A stretch of DNA of 64,000 nt, taken from NCBI RefSeq assembly GCF_017357245.1, contig NZ_CP071613.1:434001-498000 (forward strand). The letters are read 5' to 3'. Under the pieces are notes generated by a model. The model did no database searches. It was not told the origin of the DNA and worked only from the letters and a program-made list of their open reading frames with translations. The translations under genes and the position numbers were made by a program. The stretch comes from Rhizobium bangladeshense. GTDB lineage: Bacteria; Pseudomonadota; Alphaproteobacteria; Rhizobiales; Rhizobiaceae. Shown in pieces: positions 18,701 to 27,019 of this stretch; the first letter of the stretch is position 1, and the number at the start of each line of letters is the position of its first letter.

Positions 18701-19419
18701 ACGTCAACCGTAACATCATCGGCGCTGTCGTCGGCGTGCAGCCTTTCGGCGGCCGCGGCCTGTCGGGAACCGGGCCGAAGGCCGGCGGTCCGCTCTATAT
18801 CGGTCGCCTGGTGCAGCGCCCCCCCGTGCCGCCGCAGCAGGACTCCGTTCATACCGACCTTGCCCTTCGCCAATACATCGTCTGGCTCGACAAGAAGGGA
18901 CTGTCGAGCGAGGGCGAAGCGGCGAGAGGATATGCGAGCCGCTCAGCGCTCGGCCTCGAACGCGAGCTCACCGGCCCGGTCGGCGAGCGCAATCTCTATG
19001 CACTCCACCCGCGCGGACGTATTCTTGTCGTGCCGCAGACGGAAAGCGGCCTTCATCGCCAGATCGCCGCTGCCCTTTCGACCGGCAACCACATCGTCGT
19101 GGATGCTGGCTCGATATCGAAATCGGTGCTGGCGGATCTTCCCGCGACCGTTGCGAGCCGCGTCTCCTGGACCTCGGATTGGGAAAAAGACGGACCCTTC
19201 TCGGGTGCGCTCATCGAAGGAGACCGCGACAGGGTTCTTTCGGTCAACCGTAAGATCGCCGCGTTGCCTGGTCCGCTTCTGCTGGTCCAGGCTGCGACCA
19301 GCGAGGAACTGGTGAGCGATCCCGAGGCCTATTGTCTGAACTGGCTGCTGGAAGAGGTCTCGACCTCGATCAACACCGCCGCTGCCGGCGGCAATGCGAG
19401 CCTTATGGCGATTGGCTGA
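15721..19419 (+). CDS. putA: Bifunctional proline dehydrogenase / delta-1-pyrroline-5-carboxylate dehydrogenase
   Basis: 1232 residues. There is no N-terminal ribbon-helix-helix like the E. coli form, so regulation must come from elsewhere, here the Lrp-type gene. The proline dehydrogenase barrel spans about 190-480 (GISIKLSALHPRY, IMVRLVKGAYWDAEIK, THNAQT). The aldehyde dehydrogenase domain spans about 560-1030, with E809 (ETGGQNG) and nucleophile C843 (GQRCSALR). A C-terminal domain of about 200 residues follows. It converts proline to glutamate, with FAD then NAD. Its place beside betaine demethylation genes fits proline betaine breakdown ending in glutamate. Confidence 0.97.
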   Translation: MLNAATDPVSSNDPAPFAAFAPPIRPQSELRQAITAAYRRPETECLPPLVAAARVSEAKRYDIRNTARTLIEALRAKHKGTGVEGLVQEYSLSSQEGVALMCLAEALLRIPDTDTRDALIRDKIAEGNWTSHIGGGKSMFVNAATWGLVVTGKLTSTVNDRSLSAALTRLIARAGEPVIRRGVDMAMRMMGEQFVTGETIEEALKRARPLEARGFRYSYDMLGEAATTAADAERYFKDYEKAIHAIGKAADGRGIYDGPGISIKLSALHPRYSRAQAGRVMGELLPKVKALAALAKSYDIGLNIDAEEADRLELSLDLLEELCFAPELAGWNGLGFVVQAYGKRCPFVLDYIIDLARRSGRRIMVRLVKGAYWDAEIKRAQLDGLDDYPVYTRKIYTDVAYIACARKLLAAADAVFPQFATHNAQTLATIYHLAGPDFAVGKYEFQCLHGMGEPLYDEVVGKEKLDRPCRIYAPVGTHETLLAYLVRRLLENGANSSFVHRISDPNVSVEALIADPAETVAAMPVVGAPHVQIAAPKALYGNARPNSSGLDLSSEATLSDLAQTLASTAATPWHALPILADGSTDGVTRDVLNPADHRDVVGTVTEVKVEDAARVVAMAADYAPQWAAVPPVERAACLERAADIMQARIKVLMGIIMREAGKSAANAIGEVREAVDFLRYYADQARKTLGPSHLPLGPIVCISPWNFPLAIFTGQVAAALVAGNPVLAKPAGVTPIIASESVKILHEAGVPVGALQFVPGSGRLGAGMVGAQETAGVMFTGSTEVARMIQAQLAERLSATGKPIPLIAETGGQNGMIVDSSALAEQVVADVVTSAFDSAGQRCSALRVLCLQDDVADRTLAMLKGAFRELTIGRTDRLSVDVGPVINDGAKAEIDQHIEAMRGAGRKVEQLPLPQSAAAGTFVPPTIIEIKSLSDLTKEVFGPVLHVVRFKRNGLDRLIDDINASGYGLTFGLHTRLDETIAHVTSRIKAGNLYVNRNIIGAVVGVQPFGGRGLSGTGPKAGGPLYIGRLVQRPPVPPQQDSVHTDLALRQYIVWLDKKGLSSEGEAARGYASRSALGLERELTGPVGERNLYALHPRGRILVVPQTESGLHRQIAAALSTGNHIVVDAGSISKSVLADLPATVASRVSWTSDWEKDGPFSGALIEGDRDRVLSVNRKIAALPGPLLLVQAATSEELVSDPEAYCLNWLLEEVSTSINTAAAGGNASLMAIG

Positions 19420-19541
19420 GCAACAAGTTTGCACACCCGAGAAATGGCGGTCTTGCATCGGCAGCACGACCGTCGATATTCCTCGGGCAGCTCGGCCGCG
19501 TTTGCGGCATCCCGTGCGGTGCAGCGCGGTCTGGATCGAAA

Positions 19542-20408
19542 CTAGGCAGGTTGCTTGGTGGCCGCGGCTTGCCATCCGTCGCGGATATGGCGGTAGCCTT
19601 CGCGATAGACTGATTCCGGTGTCTCGAAAAAGTCGCGCCAGACCTTTGTCGCGGCGGCGAGCTCCTTGAGCGCCCGACCAAACGCTTCGATTGTCAGCCA
19701 CCCGTCGTAGCCACTCGCGCGCAGTGCCCTGAACGTCTCCGCCCAGGGAATGTTGCCGCGCCCCGGTACGCCGCGATCGTTCTCCGAAATGTGGACATGC
19801 ACGATGCGGTCACGATTGCGCGTGAAAGCGCCGATAGGATCGGTTTCTTCGATATTGCTGTGGAAGGTGTCGTACATGGCGCGGATATTCGGATGTCCGA
19901 CCGCGTCGATATGGGCAGCAAGGTCGTCCATCGTGTTGAACAGGTAACATTCGAAACGGTTGAGCGCCTCAAGTCCGATCGTGACGCCGTGCTTTGCTGC
20001 ATGATCGCCGATCGCCAACTGCGAGGAAATCGAGCGCTTGAGTTCCGCCGCGCTCGGCCCGCTTCCAGAAAATTTGCCGAGCGTCGAATGCAGCGGCCCG
20101 CTCAGCATTGTCGCGCCGAGCGCATCGCTGCAGTCGATTGCCCATTTCATGAAGTCAATGCCGCGTCTGCGGGTCGCCGCGTCGGAAGCGATCAGGTTCA
20201 TCTGGGGGTCGCCCATGGCGGAAACGGCGGTCCGTTCCAGGCCGATCCGGTCAAGCAAGGCCCCCAGCCGCCGGTAGTCGTCGGGTGTGCCCGAAAAGAT
20301 CGGGATCTCGACGCCGTCAAAACCTGTGTCCTTGATATCGCGTAACAATCCCTCGTGTTTCCGGCCGACAGCTGTCGTCCAGAGGAACATGCACATGCCG
20401 ATCTTCAT
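19542..20408 (-). CDS. TIM-barrel sugar epimerase, D-tagatose 3-epimerase-like
   Basis: 288 residues from ATG 20408, directly after AAGGGGGGAGAG. It belongs to the AP-endonuclease-2 (xylose isomerase-like) fold. The four metal-binding positions of tagatose/psicose 3-epimerases can be read: E147 (GLEALNRFE), D180 (YDTFHSNIEE), H206 (HVHISENDR) and E241 (WLTIEAF). It interconverts ketoses at C3 or acts on a related sugar. A second family member is transcribed divergently from 20752. A 23-bp element in its promoter region is almost the same as that of the ABC transporter operon at 30.5 kb. Confidence 0.8.
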   Translation of the reverse strand: MKIGMCMFLWTTAVGRKHEGLLRDIKDTGFDGVEIPIFSGTPDDYRRLGALLDRIGLERTAVSAMGDPQMNLIASDAATRRRGIDFMKWAIDCSDALGATMLSGPLHSTLGKFSGSGPSAAELKRSISSQLAIGDHAAKHGVTIGLEALNRFECYLFNTMDDLAAHIDAVGHPNIRAMYDTFHSNIEETDPIGAFTRNRDRIVHVHISENDRGVPGRGNIPWAETFRALRASGYDGWLTIEAFGRALKELAAATKVWRDFFETPESVYREGYRHIRDGWQAAATKQPA

Positions 20409-20459
20409 CTCTCCCCCCTTGATACTTCGCCACAGCGCTGCGGCTCCAGGGTCCATGAT

Positions 20460-20482
20460 TTCCCAAATCTGGTCATACCAAA
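20460..20482 (-). promoter_or_regulatory. Operator element with TGGTnnnACCA core (copy A)
   Basis: On the minus strand TTTGGTATGACCAGATTTGGGAA contains the inverted repeat TGGT-nnn-ACCA (20470-20480). It matches 19 of 23 bases with the element at 30485-30507. TTGGTA can serve as a -35 for the gene starting at 20408, although the -10 is weak. FadR/GntR proteins bind TGGT/ACCA-type sites, and such a gene lies at 22873. The rest of the 20409-20751 gap shows no gene. Confidence 0.5.
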
Positions 20483-20751
20483 ATGCCGGCTGTGGTCAAG
20501 CTGCTTCGCTTGCGATTGGGAGCGGACATTCCCCACATGAGCGATGGAAAACGGCGACAAACAGCCGATTACAGCGGCTGTGAGGACCTTTCGAAGTCGT
20601 CTTGCAGAGGCTCTGGATTTGGGTTAGACCTTTTCGATAATAAGAATTGGCCAAACCAGATTGCCGCAAAAGCGAAATTGGCCAGCGACAAGGTGACGTT
20701 TCGATGCCAAGCGGCTGTCGAGCGTGGCCGCAACAATCTAGGAGGAACCTC

Positions 20752-21642
20752 ATGCATCTTTCGACACACAACTGGATGCGGGCCGAACCGCTCGCCGTCA
20801 CGCTGAAACGCATCAAGAAATATGGCTACGAGAGCATCGAGATATCCGGCGAGCCGGCACAGTACGACGTGAAGGAGACGCGTGCGCTGCTGAGGGAGCA
20901 TGGCATCCGCTGCTGGGGCGCTGTTACGCTGACGCTCGGGGAGCGAAATCTCGCCGCCAGGGATGAAGGCCAGCGGGCCAGGTCGGTGGATTATGTCAAG
21001 AGCGTCATCACCATGGTCAGCGAACTTGAGGGCGAGATCCTCACGCTCGTACCGGCGACGGTCGGCAAGGTGGTGCCGGATGGGACTGAGGAGGAAGAGT
21101 GGACATGGGTGGTGGACGCCACCAGGGAGTGTTTTGCCTACGCTCAGAAGAGGGGCGTACGCATTGCCGTCGAGCCGCTCAACCGTTTCGAGACCTATTT
21201 CTTCAACCGTGCCGCCCAGGCATTGGCGCTCGCCGATGCTGTCAGCCCCGAGTGCGGGGTCTGCCTCGATGCCTTCCACCTGAACATTGAGGAGGAAGAC
21301 ATATATGAGGCGATCCGGCTCGCTGGAAAGCGCCTGTTCGATTTCCACATCGCCGATAACAATCGTTTTGCCGCCGGTCTCGGCCACCTCGACTGGCCGA
21401 AGATCATCGGTACGCTGAAGGAGATCGGTTACGACGGGGCCGTCACCAACGAATTCGTCGCTCCGGTCGACCGGACGCCCGCCACCAAATATCCGGACAT
21501 GGTCGAGCGCAATCCTGTCGACATTCCCCCGGAGCAGCTGAAATTTATCCAGGACCACGGCTCGAGCCTTCTCACCGAGAAATTCTACGACGATCAGATG
21601 CGGATCACCGCCGAGACAATCCTGCCGCTGATCAAGCAATGA
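20752..21642 (+). CDS. TIM-barrel sugar isomerase/epimerase, second paralogue
   Basis: 296 residues starting after a consensus AGGAGG at 20752. Metal positions are E141 (VEPLNRFE), D173 (CLDAFHLNIEE), H199 (DFHIADNN) and E234 (TNEF). It shares the NRFE and D-x-FH-x-NIEE patterns with the divergent gene at 19542-20408, so both belong to the tagatose-3-epimerase-like group, but overall the two differ clearly. It leads a probable operon with the enolase-superfamily enzyme, the GntR regulator and the 2-hydroxyacid dehydrogenase. Substrate unknown. Confidence 0.8.
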   Translation: MHLSTHNWMRAEPLAVTLKRIKKYGYESIEISGEPAQYDVKETRALLREHGIRCWGAVTLTLGERNLAARDEGQRARSVDYVKSVITMVSELEGEILTLVPATVGKVVPDGTEEEEWTWVVDATRECFAYAQKRGVRIAVEPLNRFETYFFNRAAQALALADAVSPECGVCLDAFHLNIEEEDIYEAIRLAGKRLFDFHIADNNRFAAGLGHLDWPKIIGTLKEIGYDGAVTNEFVAPVDRTPATKYPDMVERNPVDIPPEQLKFIQDHGSSLLTEKFYDDQMRITAETILPLIKQ

Positions 21643-21700
21643 ACGGAAAGACATATGCCGCGCGGCCCGCGGGCGGCCGGGAGGAGCGGGGATCCGAGAC

Positions 21701-22870
21701 ATGCGTATCAAGACCGTAGAAGCCTGGTGGGTTAAGATTCCCATCGAGGCGAGCCGTCAGCACCGCAGCGACTTCGGCCGGCTGACGACCTTCGATGCTG
21801 CGATCCTGCGCATCGAAACCAACGATGGCATCGTGGGCTGGGGAGAGGGCAAGAATGCCGCAGGCAGTGCCGGCACCTATGGTACGCTGGTACACATGAT
21901 CAATCACGAATTGGGGCCGAAACTCATCGGCCGCGATCCTGCCGACATCTCCACCATATGGGAAATGCTCTACAACGGCGTACGCCACCAGACGGCGGCG
22001 AGTTCCGGTCACGCGATGCCCGAGATCGCGCGGCGCGGCCTTTCCGTCGCGGCGATCAGCGCAGTCGATATCGCACTCTGGGACATTCTCGGCAAATCGC
22101 TCGGCGTCCCGGTCTGGAAGCTGCTGGGTGGCCGCAAGGCGGACCGGTTGCCCGCCTATGCCTCGGGCGGCTGGGAGAGCACGGAGCGGATCGGCGATCA
22201 GCTCCGGTCCTATATCGCGGCCGGCGGTTTCAAGTCAGTCAAGATGCGCGTCGGCGCGATGGATGGTGCGCCGCATGTCTCCGCATCGCGGGTGCGGGCG
22301 GCTCGCAAAGCGGTCGGCCCCAACGTCGACTTGATGGTCGATGCGCACGGCACCTATACTGTTGCCGACGCGAAGCGCTTCATCCAGATGGTTGCCGATT
22401 GCGACCTCGCCTGGTTCGAGGAGCCGGTGATAGCCGATGACAAGCCTGGCATGGCGGAGGTGCGTGCGGCTGGGAACGTGCCGATCGCTGCCGGCGAGAG
22501 CGAGGCGACGCGTTTTGCCTTCCGAGATCTTGCGATGCTTCGGGCCGCCGACATATTCCAGCCGGATCCGGCCTTCTGCGGCGGCATTACCGAGGCGATG
22601 CGCATCAGTTCACTCGCCAGCGCCTTCAACCTGCGTTTCGCACCGCATCTTTGGGCCGGTGCGCCCTGCTTCTTCTCCGGCCTGCACTTGTGCGCGGCTT
22701 CCCCGGCGAGCTTCGTCATCGAATATTCCCTCGGCGCAAATCCGATGATTCATGATCTTGTCGAGGACACTGTGTCGGTGAAGGACGGTATGATAGAGAT
22801 CCCGGACAGGCCTGGCCTGGGCTTCACGATCAATCAGCGGGTCCTGGAGACTCATGCGCAAAGACAGTGA
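21701..22870 (+). CDS. Mandelate racemase/muconate lactonizing (enolase superfamily) enzyme, probable acid-sugar dehydratase
   Basis: 389 residues. The capping domain comes first, then a barrel with the general-base motif VKMRVG near residue 180, Mg ligands in LMVDAHGTY, WFEEPV and AAGESEAT, and the catalytic His in FAPHLWAG. The K-x-R plus His arrangement is that of the mandelate racemase subgroup, which dehydrates or epimerises sugar acids. GGGAGGAGCGGGG lies upstream of ATG 21701. Between an epimerase and a FadR regulator, it likely handles an aldonate or uronate derived from the transported sugar. Confidence 0.85.
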   Translation: MRIKTVEAWWVKIPIEASRQHRSDFGRLTTFDAAILRIETNDGIVGWGEGKNAAGSAGTYGTLVHMINHELGPKLIGRDPADISTIWEMLYNGVRHQTAASSGHAMPEIARRGLSVAAISAVDIALWDILGKSLGVPVWKLLGGRKADRLPAYASGGWESTERIGDQLRSYIAAGGFKSVKMRVGAMDGAPHVSASRVRAARKAVGPNVDLMVDAHGTYTVADAKRFIQMVADCDLAWFEEPVIADDKPGMAEVRAAGNVPIAAGESEATRFAFRDLAMLRAADIFQPDPAFCGGITEAMRISSLASAFNLRFAPHLWAGAPCFFSGLHLCAASPASFVIEYSLGANPMIHDLVEDTVSVKDGMIEIPDRPGLGFTINQRVLETHAQRQ

Positions 22871-22872
22871 CG

Positions 22873-23565
22873 ATGAAAGAAAATTCCCTCCTCTCGGATC
22901 TCGCCGCACACCTTTTTTCGAACTCGAGCGGCAATGGCCGTACGCCATCGGAGCGCGAACTTGCGGAACATTTCACCGTCAGCAGGGGCCAGATCCGCGA
23001 GGCACTGGCGATCCTGGAGGCAATGCGCATCGTCGAGCGTCGAGCCAAGTCGGGCATCTACCTGACGACGACGGAGGCGAGCGTGGAGGCAATGGCGCTT
23101 TTTGCCCGCGCCGGCGTTCCGCTTGATCCCATCCTGATCTACGAGACGGTGGAGCTTCGCAAGATCCACGAGATCAAGGCCGCCGAACTCGCCTGCGACC
23201 GGGCGACGGAGGAGAATTACCAGCGCCTGCGCGATATCCTTGCCGCGTCCGAGGGGAAGCTAGCCGCGGGCGAGGGGCTGGCGCGCGAGGATCGGGATTT
23301 CCATCTGGAGATCGTGCGAGCCACCAAGAATAGCGTCTTCTATCGGGTTTGCAGCGTCTATTACGTCATGGGCGAGCACCGCCTGCCGATCTATTTTGCC
23401 GATGCCGCCCGCAGCCGGCGCTCGCATGAGGAGCATATCCGCATCTACGAGGCGCTGCTTGCCCGGGACGGTAATCTCGCCCAGGCGCTGATGAGCGCGC
23501 ATCTTCAGGGTGCAGAAAGCTATTGGAAGGGTCTCATCGGCGGTCCAGCGACGGCGGCCGGATAG
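22873..23565 (+). CDS. FadR/GntR-family transcriptional regulator (FCD domain)
   Basis: 230 residues. The winged HTH at the N-terminus includes TPSERELAEHFTVSRGQIRE, followed by an all-helical FCD ligand domain with metal-site residues such as D and H in REDRDFHLEIV and later RRSHEEHIRIYEAL. A GTG at 22867 overlapping the upstream stop is an alternative start. Candidate targets are the two TGGTnnnACCA elements at 20470 and 30495, both in promoter regions of the surrounding sugar cluster; this regulator-operator link is inferred. Confidence 0.88.
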   Translation: MKENSLLSDLAAHLFSNSSGNGRTPSERELAEHFTVSRGQIREALAILEAMRIVERRAKSGIYLTTTEASVEAMALFARAGVPLDPILIYETVELRKIHEIKAAELACDRATEENYQRLRDILAASEGKLAAGEGLAREDRDFHLEIVRATKNSVFYRVCSVYYVMGEHRLPIYFADAARSRRSHEEHIRIYEALLARDGNLAQALMSAHLQGAESYWKGLIGGPATAAG

Positions 23566-23586
23566 GCGTAACCAGCGGGAGGGCCG

Positions 23587-24612
23587 ATGAGCTTCATCTT
23601 TTCGACACATCCATTGCACCCCGCGGCCACGGCCATGCTTGAGGCTGCAGGTGATCTGCGCGTGGCTTCCGCACCCGATCCCGAAACGCTGCTGCGAGAA
23701 GGCCGCGGCGCGGGCATTATTGTCGTGCGCGCGCCGATCCCCCCGGCCTTCTTCGAGGATGCGCCGGCGCTTCGCGCGGCGATCCGCCATGGTGCCGGCC
23801 TCGACATGGTGCCGATGGAGGCGGCGACCCGAGCCGGCGTGCTGGTCGCCAACGTGCCGGCTGTCAATGCGTCGACCGTCGCCGAGCACGTCTTGCTGGT
23901 GACATTGGCTCTGCTGAGGCGTTTCCGCCAAATGGACCGGGACCTGCGTCAGAACGGCTGGGCAGCAGGCCGCGCCCAGTCGGATGCGGCCGTCGACCTC
24001 GGCGGCCGCACTATGGGCATCGTCGGTATGGGCAATGTCGGCAAGGCGATCTTCAAGATCGCGAAGTTCGGTTTCGGCCTGGAGGTGGTCGCCACGAGCC
24101 GGTCGCCGGAAAACATGCCGGAGGGCGCGCGTTTCCTGGCAATCGATGAGCTTGTCGCGAGTGCCGACGTCCTCGTGCTCTGCTGCCCACTGACGCCGGA
24201 GACGACTGGCTTGCTCAATGCCAGGCGCATCGGCCGCATGAAGCCCGGTGCCATTCTGGTCAACGTCTCGCGCGGACCGGTGGTCGATGACGCCGCGCTG
24301 ATCGAGGCGCTGCGGGACGGCCGCATCGGCGGGGCGGCGCTCGATGTCTTTGCAACGCAACCGTTGCCGCTCGATCATCCCTATTTCGGCTTTGCCAACG
24401 TCATCGTCACCCCGCATCTGGCTGGTCTGACGGAAGAGAGCATGATGCGTATGGGAACAGGCGCGGCCGCCGAAGCGCTGCGGGTCATCAAGGGCGACTT
24501 GCCGGTGAATTTACGCAATCCCGAAGTGACAGACCACTACCGTCGGCGCTTTCCGGCACAACGCGGCATCCGAGTGGGAAGGCCGGCTGTCCTGCCGCGG
24601 CCAGAGCCGTAG
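23587..24612 (+). CDS. D-isomer-specific 2-hydroxyacid dehydrogenase
   Basis: 341 residues with the phosphoglycerate-dehydrogenase-type NAD fold: GMGNVG near residue 147, active-site Arg in NVSRGPVV near 228, and the catalytic His in TPHLAGLTEES near 276. It reduces or oxidises a 2-hydroxy/2-keto acid with NAD(P). The C-terminus is about 25 residues longer than usual and Arg/Pro-rich. The gene closes the rightward operon from 20752 and is convergent with the ABC ATPase gene. It may act as a glyoxylate/hydroxypyruvate-type reductase on a breakdown product of the imported sugar. Confidence 0.87.
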   Translation: MSFIFSTHPLHPAATAMLEAAGDLRVASAPDPETLLREGRGAGIIVVRAPIPPAFFEDAPALRAAIRHGAGLDMVPMEAATRAGVLVANVPAVNASTVAEHVLLVTLALLRRFRQMDRDLRQNGWAAGRAQSDAAVDLGGRTMGIVGMGNVGKAIFKIAKFGFGLEVVATSRSPENMPEGARFLAIDELVASADVLVLCCPLTPETTGLLNARRIGRMKPGAILVNVSRGPVVDDAALIEALRDGRIGGAALDVFATQPLPLDHPYFGFANVIVTPHLAGLTEESMMRMGTGAAAEALRVIKGDLPVNLRNPEVTDHYRRRFPAQRGIRVGRPAVLPRPEP

Positions 24613-24633
24613 GCATCTTTTGCACCGATCAGG

Positions 24634-25710
24634 TCAGCCCGCATGCCGCAGGCTTACGCCGCTTCCCGCATCAAACAGCACGACCTTTTCCGGATTCCAC
24701 GAAAAACGAACCGTATCCTCGATGCGAAGCGCCGTCTGCGTCGGCACGGTCGCGTGGATGAACCTCTCTCCGGTGCGTAGCGTCACGATCTTTTCGACAC
24801 CATGGTTTTCCACGTCGTGCACCCGTGCTTCCCCCGGCGCACCGCTGTCGAGGAAGATGTCCTCTGGGCGGATGCCGAAGGTGAGCGGGCGACCGTCTGT
24901 CGCGAACCCGTGGCCGTTGCCAAGCGGCAGCCGGTACCCCTCGTTGGCTACTGCCTCGCCGCCGGCAAGCGTGCCGGCGATCAGGTTCATGGGCGGTGAA
25001 CCGACGGCGCGCGCTACGAACGTGTTGACCGGGTTCCGGTAGATCTCCTGCGGTGTCCCTGTCTGCACCAACTGGCCGTTGTTCAGAACGCCGATCTTGT
25101 CGCCCATCGACATGGCTTCTATCTGGTCGTGGGTGACGAAGAGAAAGGTCGCGCCGAGGTTCATCTGCAGGTTCTTCAACTCCGTGCGGAGTGCTTCGCG
25201 AAGTTTTGCGTCGAGAGCCGAAAGCGGTTCGTCCATCAGGAAGACCCGGGGCTTGCGCACGATGGCACGGCCGATCGATACGCGCTGCATCTCGCCTCCC
25301 GACAGCCGGTCAGTCTTGCGGTCGAGGAGATGCTCGATGCGCAGGGTCTTCGCAACCCGAGCGACGCGCTCCTTGATTTCCTGGGGCTCAATGCGGCGGA
25401 TACGGGATTTTAATGGAAACTCCAGGTTCTCCCGCACCGTATAGCGCGGGTAGAGCGAGTACTGCTGGAGCACCAGGGCTACGTCTCGCTCGGCGGCGCC
25501 CCAGTCGGCGACGTCGTGCCCGTCGATATAGATCTGGCCTGCCGTCGGCTTTTCGAGGCCGGCGATCAGGCGAAGCGTCGTTGTCTTGCCGGCCCCGGTC
25601 TGCCCGAGCAACACGAAAAACTCGCCGTCAGCGATATCGATGTTCAGGTTTTTCAGTGCCGTGTGGTTGCCGAAAGTCTTGGTAATGCCCTTGAGTTCGA
25701 TATGCGCCAT
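24634..25710 (-). CDS. ABC transporter ATPase (second of two), MalK/UgpC type
   Basis: 358 residues. Walker A GQTGAGKTT, signature LSGGEMQRVSIGRA, Walker B VFLMDEPLSALD and H-loop THDQIEAMS are all present, followed by a C-terminal OB/TOBE domain. It is the last gene of the leftward transporter operon and its start overlaps the preceding ATPase stop at 25710. A pair of different ATPases instead of one is the arrangement of the rhizobial glycerol transporter GlpSTPQV. The substrate here is probably a sugar or polyol. Confidence 0.92.
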   Translation of the reverse strand: MAHIELKGITKTFGNHTALKNLNIDIADGEFFVLLGQTGAGKTTTLRLIAGLEKPTAGQIYIDGHDVADWGAAERDVALVLQQYSLYPRYTVRENLEFPLKSRIRRIEPQEIKERVARVAKTLRIEHLLDRKTDRLSGGEMQRVSIGRAIVRKPRVFLMDEPLSALDAKLREALRTELKNLQMNLGATFLFVTHDQIEAMSMGDKIGVLNNGQLVQTGTPQEIYRNPVNTFVARAVGSPPMNLIAGTLAGGEAVANEGYRLPLGNGHGFATDGRPLTFGIRPEDIFLDSGAPGEARVHDVENHGVEKIVTLRTGERFIHATVPTQTALRIEDTVRFSWNPEKVVLFDAGSGVSLRHAG

Positions 25711-26819
25711 CAGAGTCTGATCCCAAGCGATGAACCGGTTGCCGTGTTGAAGAAATGCGCCTGGGCGGGGTCAATGCGTGCCCAGACGGCTTGGCCCGGT
25801 CCGGGCACGAAACCGCTTTTGGTTCGTGCCCTGATCATCTGCTGGCCGACCTTCAGGTCTACGATGTCGTGCGAGCCGAGCGGCTCGATAATATGCGCCT
25901 CGACCGGCACGAAGCCCTCACGTGCCTCTCGTGAAACGATCACCCCCTCCGGCCGAACTCCGAGTGTCAGCTGGCCGTTCTCGGCCCTCGCGTCAGAGAG
26001 GCGATTGGTCAGTACGGCGGGGAACTCGAAGCCCGTTGTCCCGGCGCTGACCTGCACGCTCGTGCGGTCGCCCGTTTGGCTGACGGTCGCCGGCGCCATG
26101 TTCATGACCGGGCTTCCGACAAACTGTGCGACGAACATGTTGGCGGGTTGCCCGTAAACCTCTTCCGGCGTGCCGACCTGCTGGAGGATGCCCTCGTGCA
26201 TGATGACGATGCGGTCTGCCAGCGACATGGCCTCCACCTGGTCATGCGTCACGTAGATGGTGGTTGAACCCTGCTTGATATGCAGACGCTTGATTTCTGC
26301 CCGCATCTCCTCTCGCAGCTTCGCGTCCAGCGCACCAATCGGCTCGTCCATCAGCATGGCCTTTGGGCGTCGCACCAGCGCGCGGCCGATTGCCACGCGC
26401 TGCATGTCGCCCCCTGACAGCGCTGAAGGCTTGCGGGCCAGCAGACCGGTGATGCGCAGCACCGCGGCGATCTCGCGGACCGCCTTATCAACATCCGCGC
26501 GGCTCATCCGGGTGGCGCGGAGCGGGAAGGCGATGTTTTCGTAGACCGTCATGTGCGGGTAGAGCGAGAAGGATTGGAACACCATGGCGATGTCCCGGCC
26601 GGATGCCTTGATATGCTGCACCGGCTGCCCGTCGATCAGGATGTCGCCTTCGTCGATCGTCTCCAGGCCCGCGACGGCGCGCAGCGTCGTCGTCTTGCCG
26701 CAGCCCGATTGTCCGAGCAGCACGATGAATTCGTTGTCGGCGATGGCGAGATTAAGGTCTTTGATGACCTGGACGGCACCGAAATATTTCTGGATGGCGC
26801 GTAATTCAATCTGAGTCAT
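25710..26819 (-). CDS. ABC transporter ATPase (first of two), MalK/UgpC type
   Basis: 369 residues. Walker A GQSGCGKTTT, signature LSGGDMQRVAIGRA, Walker B AMLMDEPIGALD and a TOBE-containing C-terminus are complete. It starts inside the end of the small membrane-protein gene (4-bp overlap) and its stop overlaps the next ATPase start. The two ATPases are clearly different in sequence and would form a heterodimer driving the two permeases upstream. Confidence 0.92.
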   Translation of the reverse strand: MTQIELRAIQKYFGAVQVIKDLNLAIADNEFIVLLGQSGCGKTTTLRAVAGLETIDEGDILIDGQPVQHIKASGRDIAMVFQSFSLYPHMTVYENIAFPLRATRMSRADVDKAVREIAAVLRITGLLARKPSALSGGDMQRVAIGRALVRRPKAMLMDEPIGALDAKLREEMRAEIKRLHIKQGSTTIYVTHDQVEAMSLADRIVIMHEGILQQVGTPEEVYGQPANMFVAQFVGSPVMNMAPATVSQTGDRTSVQVSAGTTGFEFPAVLTNRLSDARAENGQLTLGVRPEGVIVSREAREGFVPVEAHIIEPLGSHDIVDLKVGQQMIRARTKSGFVPGPGQAVWARIDPAQAHFFNTATGSSLGIRL

Positions 26820-27019
26820 GATTGGCCCCCTTCGTCTGGTTGCGCGTCCCGGGGGATTTTGGTCGTCACCATGAAGGCGATCAGTCCTACGAGCGTCATC
26901 GTCATGCCGTAGCGGTGCAGGAACAGGTTCCAGGGCTGGCAGAGCGCGATAATGCCCAGGATCATCAGATACTGCGAACCGGGTTCGAGGTATTTCTGGT
27001 TGAAGGCGCGCAAGGTCAT
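26816..27019 (-). CDS. Small membrane protein of the transporter operon (GlpU-like position)
   Basis: 67 residues from ATG 27019. Two hydrophobic stretches, YLMILGIIALCQPWNLFLHR (about 18-37) and MTMTLVGLIAFMVTT (about 39-53), indicate two membrane spans, with a polar C-terminus. The start overlaps the permease stop and the end overlaps the ATPase start by 4 bp, so the gene is real and translationally coupled. In the rhizobial glycerol operon a small membrane protein (GlpU, DUF2160) likewise accompanies the two ATPases and two permeases. Its exact role is unknown. Confidence 0.7.
   Translation of the reverse strand: MTLRAFNQKYLEPGSQYLMILGIIALCQPWNLFLHRYGMTMTLVGLIAFMVTTKIPRDAQPDEGGQS

Noticed and set aside
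24634..26819. The two ATPase genes as a recent tandem duplication
   Set aside because: Their sequences differ throughout, including Walker A (GQTGAGKTT versus GQSGCGKTTT); this is the known two-ATPase layout of glycerol-type transporters.
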